A stretch of 64,000 nucleotides of DNA from Ifrita kowaldi (lineage: Eukaryota; Chordata; Aves; Passeriformes; Cinclosomatidae). The translations under genes and the position numbers were made by a program. The stretch is from the NCBI GenBank assembly GCA_013398055.1, contig VZRS01014884.1:410638-474637 (forward strand), in the 5' to 3' direction. Position 1 is the first letter of the stretch. Each line of letters opens with the position of its first letter. Shown here piece after piece: positions 51,001 through 62,959 of the stretch. The notes below the pieces were generated by a model. It did not search any database. It was given only the letters and a program-made list of their open reading frames with translations, and had not been told where the DNA came from.

Positions 51001-52945
51001 TCATTTCTTTGCTTCCCTGACAAAATGCTTCCTTAAAGGAATGAATACATCTAAACAGAATTAAAAATACTATTAAATCCTCACTGTATTCTATCCCAGG
51101 CAGAGCTGTTATGTCCTGAAGCATTTTTACACTGCATGTAGGGCACGGGTCCCTTTAAAACCTACACAGAGACAACCTGTCATACCAGAATAGTTGTATA
51201 TTATCCACTCTGGACATCAAGGAACTGTTCCTCCACATGTATTGTTAAGATCTAGTATATGAAGACCCACATCCTAAATGGTAACACTATGTTAAAAGTA
51301 CCTGTATAAAAGCACTTTAAAGCCTCATTTAACGTAACTCTAAAAATAAAGATCTATTAACAGAAACAAGTTGTAATTAAGATTACTGTTGAGCTATCTT
51401 ATCCCTGCAAAGGGGAGATAATAATCCTATATTTACACAGTACGTTTCAGTCTAAACTATCCCATCCAACAAACCTGATCTTAGACACACTTACACGGAG
51501 AGTGTTATTAGCATACACAAGTAGTTCTAAGTAAACCAGTCTACACAATTTGATTACTAGCACCTACCAAGTTTGATCCACTCAGTTGTATGGGTTCCAT
51601 TTATCTGACTTATCCATCTACCAACAAATTATCCATCCCTCAAAAAACTGTCCCTCTTGCAGAAGCAATGCATTGGCAATCAACCTCCGCCTTAACCCTT
51701 ATGTTTGGCCTAAAAACCAAAACTTCCTTCAATTTCATTCAACCTCTTCTCAGACTTCCATCACCAACCTATCCACCAACCCTCAGAGACAGCAAGGACT
51801 GAGCCTGGCTTACCTCTCAGAGGATTTATATATAGGCAAATATACCTGCAGTGTAAACGGAGTGCACTGGTTTTTAAAAGACAGTTTTTTCCACATTATA
51901 CTGCACACAGAAGACCTAAACCTGTCTTCCACTACTTCAAAACACTCCTTTCTTGCATCATCAAGTACTTAAACCAAAGGTCAGTCTCAGCAACCAGCTC
52001 TACCCCAGATCAGCCTTCCCCCATATGTGGTACTCCTGTGGGATTACTGTTTTAATCATTAACATGTAAAGAAGGGTTATTCTGAATCACTTGTTTTTAC
52101 CTTATGGTTACCAAAATAGGTCTTGTTTAAACAGTTGGCTGTCAGGTATCCATGAAGCACAGCAGAGGGAAATCCACCTCCTCCTCTGCAATTGGCATGG
52201 CTGTTGGAAAACATTCCCTGATGATATCAGTCTGCACAACATTTTTTTCTTTCTGAATGCTTGCTTCAAGTAACATGAATTGCAATAAACCAGTATATTA
52301 ACTTCATCCCAGGAAAAGGTTCCACAAGAAAGCTGTCATTATACCTTGAACCTGCACATTCCCTGGCTAAGTCTTCTCCCAGTTTACATGGATGATGGAG
52401 AACTTTAAAGCAATGCACCCTTGGAAAGATCATCTCTATTTCTCTCTCCCTTTATCAGTCCCTTCCAGAAAACACACCACTGGTGACAGTGGTCAGTAGG
52501 ACTTGCAGTGCACACTGACTAGCCAGATCACAGGAGACAGCTGTGCTGAGATCAGGGGATCGTGGTGGGGGGGCAGGAAGGAAGGAGTAGTACCTGCTAT
52601 CCGTCATTGCACCTGATGGCAGTGTCCTCAGATGATAACACAAAATGCTGCAGATACTGTCAAGAAAGAGGAAGTTGCTGCCTCTGTGCCCTCTACACCA
52701 CCTGAGATGCTCATTGTTTTCAAAAGGGGAGACAAACAAATTAATAACCCATAGCTGTTTACTAAAAAACCTACTGTAGCTAGTCCTTGTACATCCCTCA
52801 TCCCATCACTGACTCAACCTGAGCCCCTATGATGACTCTGTTCTGAGTCCTGCATTATAAAAGCACAAAGCCCAACTGTCTCAGCACTGGAAACCAAGTC
52901 AAGGTTGGCTACCCCGGGATCTGACCTCCTGGAACCTTCAGCTGA
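48096..52945. other. Noncoding AT-rich DNA
   Basis: No gene or named repeat. A 17-base word (TGTACTTCAATGATGCA) recurs at 49019-49035 and 49073-49089. The 128-codon plus frame at 51586-51972 overlaps a second frame over the same bases, has a Ser/Asn/Leu-rich composition and no recognisable domain. Confidence 0.5.
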
Positions 52946-52949
52946 AACT

Positions 52950-53435
52950 AGAACAAAACAGAAGAATGGAAAGGGGCTGTTAGATCTTGTACTTCAACTC
53001 CTTGAAAATGCAGGAAAATGCAGGATTGCCTTCTCCAGTACATCTGCCAACAATCTGCCTGCTCTTATCTTAAACATCTGAAGAGTCATGGGGGGCTTGC
53101 ACTACACCCGGACTAATATAGGCCACAATACATTTTTCTATTACTGAGTTTTGGCCCAGAACTCATCTTAAACTTTTATTTCCTCAATTTCTCCATTTAG
53201 CCCTAGGTATCCTCTCACATAAGACAGGAAAAAAATCTGATTGCTTTGACTAAAATACATTTCAAATACAGACATGTAGTTAACCCACCTCCCCATATTC
53301 AGTCCCAGACTAGAGATGTCCATTTTTGAATATTTCCCTTCAAGCTAGTTCCTCCAGATCCCTGAGTATTTTGTTGCTCTTCTTTGAGCTTCACTCAAAT
53401 TGTCAATACCTTCCTGTTAAGATGATATTCAGAGT
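52950..53435 (-). mobile_element. Old L3/CR1-type LINE relic
   Basis: Minus-strand relic of a very old CR1-clade element. Characteristic blocks are AATGCAGGATTGCCTTCTCC, TTAAACATCTGAAGAGTCAT, an AATACATTTTTCTATTACTGA block and, most clearly, TTGTTGCTCTTCTTTGAGCT followed by CTCAAATTGTCAATACCTTC (about 53371-53413). The last corresponds to the conserved segment near GTTACTCTTCTTTGAAC and TTGTCAATATC in ancient L3/CR1 copies. It may continue weakly to about 53530. No coding capacity remains. Confidence 0.7.
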
Positions 53436-54255
53436 TTTCACATGTGTTCATGACAGAGTTTTATAAAAAGGGAATCCCACCTCTTTGTTCACTAAAATGG
53501 TACCTTTTTCTTGACAGCTCAAGCACAAACCATGCTGTTCTGTAATCAAAACCCATTCCAGACTCAAGTATTAATTCTCAATCCCTTCCAGCATCACTAT
53601 CACCCATCAGTAAGTTCCCGATTTAACACCCCTTGCCCCAAGAACTTGCCTTTTCCCCCTGCTTATTCCCTTCACTCTGCTATCCTGGAGGGCTTGTCCT
53701 GAAGTTCTGTTCACTCCAAAGCAAAGACATTAGTGTCAAAGGTTATAGGTTTTGCCCTATTCAACAAAGCGTTTAATTACATGCCTAACGTTAACCACTT
53801 TCTTAAATCCAGCTGATCTCAGCAAGCAGAGATGAGCTTCAGCACACACTTAAAAAAAAAAGTTGGGTGTGCAAGTCAGTGCTCTGCTGAACCAAATCCT
53901 CAGTTTCTGTAATCACTTGGATGCTTTACTTTCTGTATTTGGCAAGAATTGACAGCTCAATGATTTAAGGTAACAGGATTTTAAAAACAAAGCTTCAAGA
54001 GAGTCCAAAACTGGCATCACGCTTCCATTCCATCCTTAAAAGAAGAACAAGAAATAAATATCTAAGTAAATACCCCTCACTACAGTAATCATTAAGCCTA
54101 TAGGTTCAAACATGCAGTAAGTAACTCTATATTCTCATTACTTCGGTACCCACTTTGAAAAATAATAATAACAGCAAGCCTTGTGAAAAATTTGGAAAGG
54201 CTTGTGTATCTCAGCAAGATATGCAGCCCGTTCCCTGGTAGCTCATTAGCCACAG

Positions 54256-54393
54256 TTTACAGTTTCCCAGACTGGAATAATATTTTCACTTTCACAAACT
54301 CACTGATGCAACCAATAGGAAAACTACCTCTGTTTCAATTTACAGTGTGATGTCTGTAAATACTGCTGGATAGTGAACACTTGTAGGTAAAAC
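54256..54393 (+). repeat. 138-bp local duplication, copy 1
   Basis: Matches 55336-55473 at 135 of 138 positions without gaps, at a constant offset of 1080 bases. The differences are at 54292 (A versus G), 54309 (C versus T) and 54344 (A versus C). Outside these limits the similarity stops abruptly. Within copy 1, TTTCAATTTACAG followed 41 bases later by TAG and GTAAAA looks like a tiny exon with both splice sites; the change at 54344/55424 destroys the acceptor AG in copy 2. Confidence 0.97.
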
Positions 54394-55335
54394 CATCACC
54401 GTGCAGTTAAAGAGAGAGAACAAAGCTGTCCATTTCTTAATTCCTACCTCCTAAACACCTTTTAATGGAATGGACATAGCTCACTGCTCCGCTTAAGACG
54501 AACTTTAGTGGGGAGAAGGGAGAAGAAGGCACTAGCCTTTGGGTTGAGCCATGGGTTGGCTATCTCAGTCAGTGGTCAACCCATATTACAGCAGGTGTAA
54601 GCTTTACATTCATCACCAGCAACAAATGCAGCTGGCGTAAAAGGAGTTTCGTGGAGAGTATTTAAAATCACTTCCAAATGACTTCCACTGTTAATACACA
54701 GAACACTTCACGACCTTTCTCTCCCCCTTGTTTTTTGTTTGTACTTTTTGTTTTCTTTGCCTTCTCTCATTCTGCTGCCTGGCAAACACAGGCAGAAGCA
54801 AAGTGGGGACTGCAATTAGGCAGCCATATCAAGCTTCATCTCTGGACTACCTAATTGTAAGATTCAAGTTTTGGGAGTAGTGCCATCTGAGAAAGAAACG
54901 GAGAAGAAAAATTGGAAAATGACTACTTCCTCTCATTCCATAAAGCCTTCCAAAATTCAATTAACATGTTCTAAACTAATCCATCCACACATGCTATGGC
55001 ACTAAAATGTGTGATTTCAAATATAGACAAGAAAGAAGCTGCTCATAGATATTTATCAGAATTATAATATTCTCTGACCATTCCACTTCAATCCTTTTTA
55101 TTCAAGTGGCATGTGTCATAACCCTTTTGTACCTCAGTACTTCAGGTGAACCAGGAAAATACCTATAGGCAATATAAATAAATTCTGTGACTGCATATGG
55201 GATCTCTTAAATAATGCTGTGAACCCCTAAGTCATTCAGAGAACACCCCTCCCATGCCTAGCGTGACTACTGCTGTTTAATAATGCACACGTGACTGAGT
55301 TTGCTGTCTTGCCCACAGCAAATTTTTCGTGTGAT

Positions 55336-55473
55336 TTTACAGTTTCCCAGACTGGAATAATATTTTCACTTTCACAGACTCACTGATGTAACCAATAGGA
55401 AAACTACCTCTGTTTCAATTTACCGTGTGATGTCTGTAAATACTGCTGGATAGTGAACACTTGTAGGTAAAAC
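55336..55473 (+). repeat. 138-bp local duplication, copy 2
   Basis: Second copy of the segment at 54256-54393; 942 bases separate the copies. The high identity implies a recent event, gene conversion or an assembly error. It does not match any mobile element I know and has no terminal structure. Confidence 0.97.
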
Positions 55474-56972
55474 TCTGCAAACAACTTTTTGCCATTTTCT
55501 CCTATAAAAGAGAGACAAAAGCACAGAAACTTCTCTGCTGCATTGGACATATAACTACACATCCGTGCCTGCTCACCCTCCTTTTCCTACGGCAGCTCAG
55601 CATCTCCAGCAGCTTCCAGAGCACTAACACCTGCACCCATCCCAGGTCACATCTCCAGCTTGCACTAATGGATTTTTTCAGATAGATGGCAGTGCACAAA
55701 GTGCATCCCGGATTGATCCAGGGTCGAGATGCCATTTCAGTGCTCAGGCACTTTAACTAAGGGAATTACTGCATTATCAAAAGCACTTTTCGAAGGATGA
55801 TGGCTTGGGACCCAATCCTGCTGCACGGTGATAGCACTAACTCCTTGGAAAGGCTGAACTGGGTGCCAAGAACGTAAACACGGCAAAGAGGCACTTAGGA
55901 TTTTACTTTCCATTCCTGAGAGCCACAAAGGATTTTTTTTCCAATACATTCTAATAAACATAGTTTTAAAACACAAAGCTAAAGTACGACTAACAACACA
56001 AAATCCAAAATTATATTGGATGTTGGATACAGGAGATGATATATCTGATTTTCAAGTCTAAAAGCACTGATTTAGAAACAGTCCTGCAATAACAAAAGAC
56101 AACTCCAAATCATTCTAATTGGCAAAAATTCTACTTAATTTTGTGCCCTCTTCATTCTAACAGACATTGTTATTAAGAGAGCAGAGTGAAATTTTAACCA
56201 TTTAACTGCATTTACCTCAGCAAATCTCTTTCTCACAAAAGGAAAATATTAACAAAGCAGCTGAAACAAATAGGACTGAATCTCCCTGCACAATTAGTAC
56301 TTCAGTATCTACTACTTGGGGATATAGCTATCATGATGTGGAAGCATCCACCATCGTTTTGTTTTCTGTTTGCAGTAGGGGGTTGCTAGGAAACAAAATA
56401 CTATTGTCTGATTTCATGATCTACTGCCTGGTTTGCCTGGCAATAAAGTCTTCCAAATCTATTACCGGATTATTTTGTATTTTACAGCAAGATTAAGACT
56501 AACATTAAAACACATGCACACAGAGAAGAGCAGTAAAAAATGCCTCAAAATTCAGGGGAAAGTATGTATATACTCCAGGCTGAGGAAGACAAACTATACC
56601 GAGGAAAAATGAACACAAACAATCTGGTGATATTTATATATGCACACACTCACACGTGCATCAGCGTTCCTTGACTGTATCTATAGTTTTGCTGACTTGT
56701 CAAAGACTCTCCCACTTCCAAGGATACAAAGTGTTCTCTTACTACTGGAGAGCTACTGTACACTGCAAGTTCTGTAAATACCACATGCTGCAGAATGCCT
56801 GGTGCGGGCAAGCACACATGCCACCGTAATTTTTGTTCTTGGAATTCAGATCTAGGTTATTTCAGTGCTTTAATTTCTTTACACAATCTTTTTTTTTTTT
56901 CTCTTGTACATTTGGACAGATAAAAGAGTCAGAGACAATTCCCTGCTCTCCCCCTCCCCCTTTGGTTGTAAC

Positions 56973-56992
56973 ATAAATAAATAAATAAATAA
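56973..56992. repeat. (ATAA)5 microsatellite
   Basis: Five ATAA units, with additional imperfect units and A-rich sequence continuing to about 57014. Confidence 0.85.
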
Positions 56993-58152
56993 TCAAATAG
57001 AAAAATAAATAAAAGCACCAGGAAAAGCAATCTAAAATTGAAAGCCAAAATAGAAAATTTCACATAATTTTGACCATGACAAATCTTTGCAAAATGAGAG
57101 AATAAAAGATTATGAGAACCAGGCAAATGTGGGTGCCTATCAATGCATTCCCACAACATGACAGGAGACCTCAAATGCACAAAACAACCATACTTAAAAG
57201 CTGAGAGACAGATGAAGAGAGTTCAGCACAAAGTCATAGAGAAAAAGGTTTTAAATAAAACCTGCAGAGTAGTTATTACTCTTTTATGCATAGCTACAAT
57301 TTCACACCATGCACAACATGTACTATTTCAAAGTCCTTTCAACTTACTTATTAACGCCTATGCATTTTATCACTCCACTTTAAATTTGAGAAAAAAAAAT
57401 GAATGAGGTTCATTGCAAAAAACATCAAAGCTTTTGACAGGTTACAGCAGAACTCCCAGTGATAAGAAAAAAAGAAGTAGCAACACACAACACAGAAAAT
57501 ACACACTTCATGGGAAGGACCTGAAAGCTTCTTGTGTCTCCTGCCCAAAAATGGATTTATTCAACCTGTATAGCTTCTGATAGTTCCCTATCAGACACTA
57601 GGAGCCCCCACCAAACCACATTTAGAATTAAAGAACAAAAGAGTAAAATGCAAGCGAGCTTCTTCTACCCCAAACAACAGGCAAGCTACTTCTAGCGATT
57701 AGACGAGAGCAGCGGAAGATGGACAAGACCCACAACCAATCCCTCTCCGCACCAGGGTCGAATACGGCTGTTCCCCAGCTGATAACCTCCTACAGTAACA
57801 CTGCTAGTTACAAAACGGAGCCCAGGTCTCGGTAACACCGGGATCCTGTCACCTATAGCTTCACTGAAACCTGTTTTAAAACACTGTCAAGGAACGAGGA
57901 GGAACAGGAGAGGGATGGGACAGTCTCCTCCCGAGCTGCCACCAGAAACTGTTCTGCCAACGACCTCGCAGCCGCATCCACCCAGCTCTCAGAGGGAAGG
58001 AGAGGGAGCAGGAGGGACCCCGGCTGCCCTGGGTGCGCTGCCCGCCTGCCCACGCGTGTGCCCCGGGGGAAGCTGCCCGGCGCGGCGGGGGCAGCGCCGG
58101 ACGCGGGAGCCCCGTTCTACCCGCGCTGCAGCAGCGACTGCAATTTAAAAAA

Positions 58153-58826
58153 NNNNNNNNNNNNNNNNNNNNNNNNNNNNNNNNNNNNNNNNNNNNNNNN
58201 NNNNNNNNNNNNNNNNNNNNNNNNNNNNNNNNNNNNNNNNNNNNNNNNNNNNNNNNNNNNNNNNNNNNNNNNNNNNNNNNNNNNNNNNNNNNNNNNNNNN
58301 NNNNNNNNNNNNNNNNNNNNNNNNNNNNNNNNNNNNNNNNNNNNNNNNNNNNNNNNNNNNNNNNNNNNNNNNNNNNNNNNNNNNNNNNNNNNNNNNNNNN
58401 NNNNNNNNNNNNNNNNNNNNNNNNNNNNNNNNNNNNNNNNNNNNNNNNNNNNNNNNNNNNNNNNNNNNNNNNNNNNNNNNNNNNNNNNNNNNNNNNNNNN
58501 NNNNNNNNNNNNNNNNNNNNNNNNNNNNNNNNNNNNNNNNNNNNNNNNNNNNNNNNNNNNNNNNNNNNNNNNNNNNNNNNNNNNNNNNNNNNNNNNNNNN
58601 NNNNNNNNNNNNNNNNNNNNNNNNNNNNNNNNNNNNNNNNNNNNNNNNNNNNNNNNNNNNNNNNNNNNNNNNNNNNNNNNNNNNNNNNNNNNNNNNNNNN
58701 NNNNNNNNNNNNNNNNNNNNNNNNNNNNNNNNNNNNNNNNNNNNNNNNNNNNNNNNNNNNNNNNNNNNNNNNNNNNNNNNNNNNNNNNNNNNNNNNNNNN
58801 NNNNNNNNNNNNNNNNNNNNNNNNNN
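58153..58826. other. Assembly gap (674 N)
   Basis: A run of N bordered by a short A run on the left and eight T on the right. Gaps inside GC-rich promoters are typical of short-read bird assemblies. Any open frame crossing this interval is meaningless. Confidence 0.99.
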
Positions 58827-58910
58827 TTTTTTTGCTTATTCATCTCCCGGGCAGGAGACAACTCTCAAGTGTGGCAAGAGCACCTGACCTCACCTTTCAT
58901 CCGGGAAGCC

Positions 58911-59036
58911 ATGGGGCAGGTGGCCGAGGACAGCTCTTCCCAGGACAAGGTGCTGGGCTCAGGGGTGCTGGCAGCAACAAGTGCTTCCCCAGAGCCAAGC
59001 GCTGCTCCCAGAGAAGCCGCTGAACGCCTTGTCTGA
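58911..59036 (+). CDS. Short ORF (41 codons) in the CpG island, speculative
   Basis: It starts at an ATG in good Kozak context (GAAGCCATGG) 57 bases after an acceptor-like CCCGGGCAG at 58845-58853, and stops at TGA (59034-59036). The peptide begins MGQVAEDSSSQDKV and is rich in Ala, Ser and Glu, without a signal peptide, membrane segment or known motif. Possible donors (CAG before GTGGCC, AAG before GTGCTG) occur early in the frame, so it could be the start of a longer spliced coding sequence, an upstream ORF in a 5' UTR, or chance. I do not recognise it. Confidence 0.12.
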   Translation: MGQVAEDSSSQDKVLGSGVLAATSASPEPSAAPREAAERLV

Positions 59037-59040
59037 GCAG

Positions 59041-60970
59041 AGAGTTGAGGAAGGCTTTTGCAGCTGCATCTCTGCTCCCAAGGACAGTGCTAGCTAATCT
59101 GAACTCTTCCTGCTATTTGAAAGGGGGAAACCTGCTTCTTTCCTGGCCTGAATTACCATGCAGGGCTGCTGTAAGCAGTCCCTTTCCTCTGTAGAGATGG
59201 TTGTGATTCGGTGCCGGAGAAAGCCTTTGTATGCCCATTTATAATGTGTTTCAGCACACTTCTAGGCGATGATTAGTTGGTAAGTGAAAAGTGGCTGTGG
59301 CTGAAAGGTGGCAACCAAGATCAGGTATTAAATATTGCACACGGCAGCTATGATTTCTAGTGGTAGGAAGAAAACCTGATAGAAAAATCTCCTGCCTATT
59401 ATTTTCGACAGTACTTCTTTCACCAAAGCAGTATGGAATTACATCCACAGGTGTTGGGCTAATTAGGTATGCTTACCAGCCCAACAGTTCGGGTCTACCA
59501 GCGAGCACACTTATGCAACAGAAGCAATTTCCACACCACTGGGCTCATCTGATTTAAACAATACTGGCTTGTGCTGCCTCTGTGTGTAGTTTTTTTTCCC
59601 TTGGCTGGCAGGGTTAGTGTCACAGCTTTAGTTTGAGAAGTGACAACAAATAATACTGACACATATTATACCGACCAACACAAGGACACACATGGAGGAC
59701 AAAAAAAGGAAATTAGCGCACTGATTTAGGTAAGGAGCAGGAGCCACTCTTGATCCAGCCATGCAGATGTGGATTACTTATTTCCTGACTGGTTCTTGCT
59801 TTGCTTTTTAGTGGTAGATGGCTGAATAAAGAAAAAGTTGCTGGTTGCTGGTTTGAATTTCTGCTAAATGTAGCACTGATGAAAGTAAGATGTAATTATA
59901 GCTTGGGAATCTTCTTCTAAGTTATTTACAGTAGAACACACCTTTTCAGTCTTTTAAAGCTCAGGCCCTAAGCCTGTTCACCCCTAAGCAAGCACCTTTT
60001 GAAAAGCACATAGAAATCCTGTGGGGAAAGTCATGAACAACTTGTATTTCACCTGTAGTGTAAACTAGCTTGAAAAATCAAGGACTAGTTAAAAAAGCCC
60101 ACACAAACTTCAGGGTCTGAATATATTGCTGAAGTGTATTGCCTTTGGCTGTGTTAAATTTGCATCTTCATCTCCTTCTCCTAACACTGAAGGCAATTGT
60201 ACTTAGAAACACTCACAGATAACAACACAACAAGGTTTAACCACACTCCTCTTGACTGTTGTATAAGCCTTGGTTGATAGAAAACAAAGGTAAAAGAAAA
60301 TATTTCTGCCAGTGCTGGTTTGGTTTAATGTAACTGACAACAAGTCATGTTTTTAAGCATGAAAACACTTGATAAGGTTATTTCATTATTGCAATTTAGG
60401 GTTGTCCTCTTCTTCCTTGCCACAGAACTGCCTCGACTAGTGCAAGCACACAAACCCAGATGCACAAATCTGCAGAAGAAGGAGTTAGTGTCTTTACTGT
60501 ATTTCACTAACACGTTCAGCACTTATTTTTTATTTGCAGGTTGGTACAGAGATGACTTCCAGCCAAGACCTCACTTTGTTATGTCCTGAATAGCTCTTGG
60601 GAAGTTGCTGGCTTGACCCTGGAGACTTTACAGTCTAATTTTTTAATAACTGAAGGATTATTTTTTTCAATTTAAAAAAGGACTCATTTTAGCTGTCGCA
60701 TAAGCATGCATTATATCCCAATACTTCAATCGGAGCTGCACAGACATATCTGAGAGCACAATTAGGCCCTCTGGACCTTTTAAAGCTTCAAAAATAGTCA
60801 TGTGTAATTCCTTCTTCTGTAGACCCTGCAAGCTTTAAGAGATTTTTTGAAAGCTGTAAATTCCTATTTATCCACTAAGAGGCTCACGGGCAATCTTCCC
60901 CTAATGGAAATAGAACTGCAAAGCTGAAACATTAATATACACAATATGATACATTAGGCAGGGAGACTCC
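59041..60970. other. Noncoding DNA flanking the CpG island
   Basis: No repeat or exon recognised. The stretch at about 60660-60930 contains AT-rich homeobox-like words (ACAATTAGG, GTGTAATTCC, ACATTAATAT) and no interspersed repeat, so it may be regulatory. This is impression only. Confidence 0.4.
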
Positions 60971-60977
60971 TCGGAGC

Positions 60978-60991
60978 CAACAAGAGGGCAC
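60978..60991 (+). promoter_or_regulatory. CTCF-like core motif
   Basis: CAACAAGAGGGCAC fits the CTCF core (C-C-A-C-N-A-G-A/G-G/T-G-G-C-A/G) except for one position. It sits in a small CpG-containing patch about 2 kb from the island, a plausible place for an insulator. It is a single motif without conservation data. Confidence 0.35.
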
Positions 60992-61149
60992 AGCGGCTGT
61001 GCCGCGACGGAGCCAGAGCCAAGCAGGTTCACTCCACCTTCTTGTCTTCCTGCATGCGGGGTTCACTATCTGATTTCTATCATTAGTACTGCACAGTTCC
61101 CTCTTTAAAAATAATAATAATAAAAAGAAAAACAACGAACCCATCTGAC

Positions 61150-61345
61150 CTTTGAATCCCTCATCTGCATTGGCTGGCAGCCGGTGCTGGCGAATGGGAG
61201 GGCACAGTTTGGTCTAAATGCAAGACAGCAATTCCCCAATAACTGCGCTGTTGATATGTAAATCTCAGCCCTCCGCCAACTGTAATCTCCTGCCTCTGAT
61301 TGGCTTCAGTGATGACAAAGATCCAGGTTATTCATTAGCAGGGAA
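61150..61345. promoter_or_regulatory. Possible conserved regulatory element with two inverted CCAAT boxes
   Basis: Contains ATTGG at 61169-61173 and again at 61299-61303, a GATATGTAAATC word, and TTCATTAGCAGGG, a homeodomain-like site. It is repeat-free and lies close to the CpG island. The CCAAT spacing suggests NF-Y-type sites. Function inferred from motif content only. Confidence 0.3.
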
Positions 61346-62955
61346 AATATGCTCTCCAGGTTCCCCCTTAAGATGAAACAATATAAAGCCTCAAGAACAT
61401 GCAGGCTAGCGACAAACAACAACAAAGCAAGACAAAGAGAAGCCAAGGAAATGGGATTAGAAACACAGTAAAAGAGCAAACTGTGTTTAAAAATTTTCCT
61501 GATTCCTTTTCTTCTTCCTAGCTTTCCCTTGGGAGTTTTGCCAGTGACTGCAAATGGGCCATTTTTGTTATTCTTTTTTTTCCAACCCCTGCTTTCTACA
61601 TATGATGTTGTACTCAAGTTCACAGCAGAAGACTTGAATTTGTTCTGAGAACGTAATTTCTGTGCTGGAAGACGTGCACATGTCTGTGTTCATGAGTCAG
61701 CTTTCTTGGCTGGCAAACAGAATACTAGGAGGCAATGTATCAACATGTATTGATAAATATCTTGATACCAAAAATGGAATGGAGCAATTGAGCAAGAAGC
61801 AGTCCATGGTTCAACACTTCAAAAGCCGTTGCAAAAACCAGCCACCAATATCCGCATCAATATCGGTCTATTCTTCACAGAAGGCCAGACTTAGCTAACC
61901 TCTGAACTTAGCAGAATGTTCTGCAAGACATGAGCTGATGGGAATGCTCGTGCCAACTAAACTGTTGAGACAAACAGATCATTTTCCATTAGCATCCAAT
62001 ACAGCATACAGGAGTAAGATGTGTTCTGCATTACATGGAATAAAAATTAAATAATTCTACCAACTGTGGTAGTGTTAAATTCTGAAGAACCTTTGCAGAA
62101 CTGGGTTGGGCTTGGGTGTCTCCAAAGCGGGTGTGCAGCCACTCTGCTCCTCCAGCTTTGTAAATTTTCCTTTGTTCTTGCAATTCACCTTTCCTGAAAC
62201 ATAACAAGGTGCATTGTATTCACTCCTGTACAGATGCAGCCAGCTCTCCTGCTTCCTGCTTTGAGGTTGGAGATGAGATCAAGTTGGTAATTTCTTAGAT
62301 CGATGTATCTGGGCTGACATTGTGTTCCCAGTAAAATCAGTATTAATTTTATCATCTGTTTCGTCACAACTGTGATTTTGCTTTTCAGGGCTGGCAGCAG
62401 AGTGTTTTTGGAGGACTGGGCATTGATTTTAATTTCCAAATAAGATGAAAAAGGCCAGGTGCTGTTAGTGTTCAGTGAGTGACTCTTTTCTTTCCTCAGG
62501 CTTTTCACCGAGGGGGAGCTAGATAATTTTTCTGTGGGTGGACAATCCCTCTGACTAAAAAGAAGCAGAGTTCTGAGCAGTACAGTAATCTTGCCTGTTT
62601 CCCACAAAGCAGGTAAGGCAGCTCCTCATACAAATTACCAGACAGAAAGTGAAGCACACGCACCTGTGGGGAACCTGCAGTGAGAGTGTGATAGGGTTAC
62701 CTGACTGCAAGTCCTTGAATACCTGGGAAGGATGGAGGGCTGAGCTCAGAGAGGGCTTCACACAGGGCTTTTGATTAACTTGCCACAAAGAGAGATGGCT
62801 GTGAAAAATAGAGAGCTATGCCACAAAGCCACTTTCCTTTTCTGTATCACGCATTTCAGATACAAAGATAATGGGAGCAGCACAGAGAAATGCAGGCAGA
62901 TATCTGAAACTAAAGGTTAGAAGGAAAAGATTTTGACAAGAACCACGTAGGCTTC
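61346..62955. other. Noncoding DNA
   Basis: No repeat, RNA gene or exon recognised. The 140-codon minus frame 62185-62607 has no domain features. Confidence 0.45.
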
Positions 62956-62959
62956 CCAC

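Larger units (their letters stand above)
53436..57870. other. Noncoding DNA containing a 138-bp direct duplication
   Basis: No gene recognised. It holds the two copies of the 138-bp segment listed separately and an (ATAA)5 tract at 56973-56992 followed by further A-rich units to about 57014. Confidence 0.5.
57880..59040. promoter_or_regulatory. CpG island, probable gene promoter, interrupted by a gap
   Basis: From about 57900 to 58140 the sequence changes from AT-rich to strongly GC-rich with many CpGs (for example CCCGGCGCGGCGGGGGCAG near 58077). This is the only such place in the window. After the gap GC-rich sequence with fewer CpGs continues to about 59040. In birds such islands usually mark the promoter and first exon of a gene. 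No TATA box is visible in the sequenced part. The transcription direction cannot be decided, because the core of the island, probably including the start site, lies in the gap. Confidence 0.65.

Noticed and set aside
51586..51972. 128-codon plus-strand ORF
   Set aside because: Low-information composition, overlapped by a second open frame, no splice context or domain.
58033..59023. Long open frames of 238-321 codons crossing the CpG island
   Set aside because: Most of each frame is the run of N; the frame exists only because unknown bases contain no stop codons.
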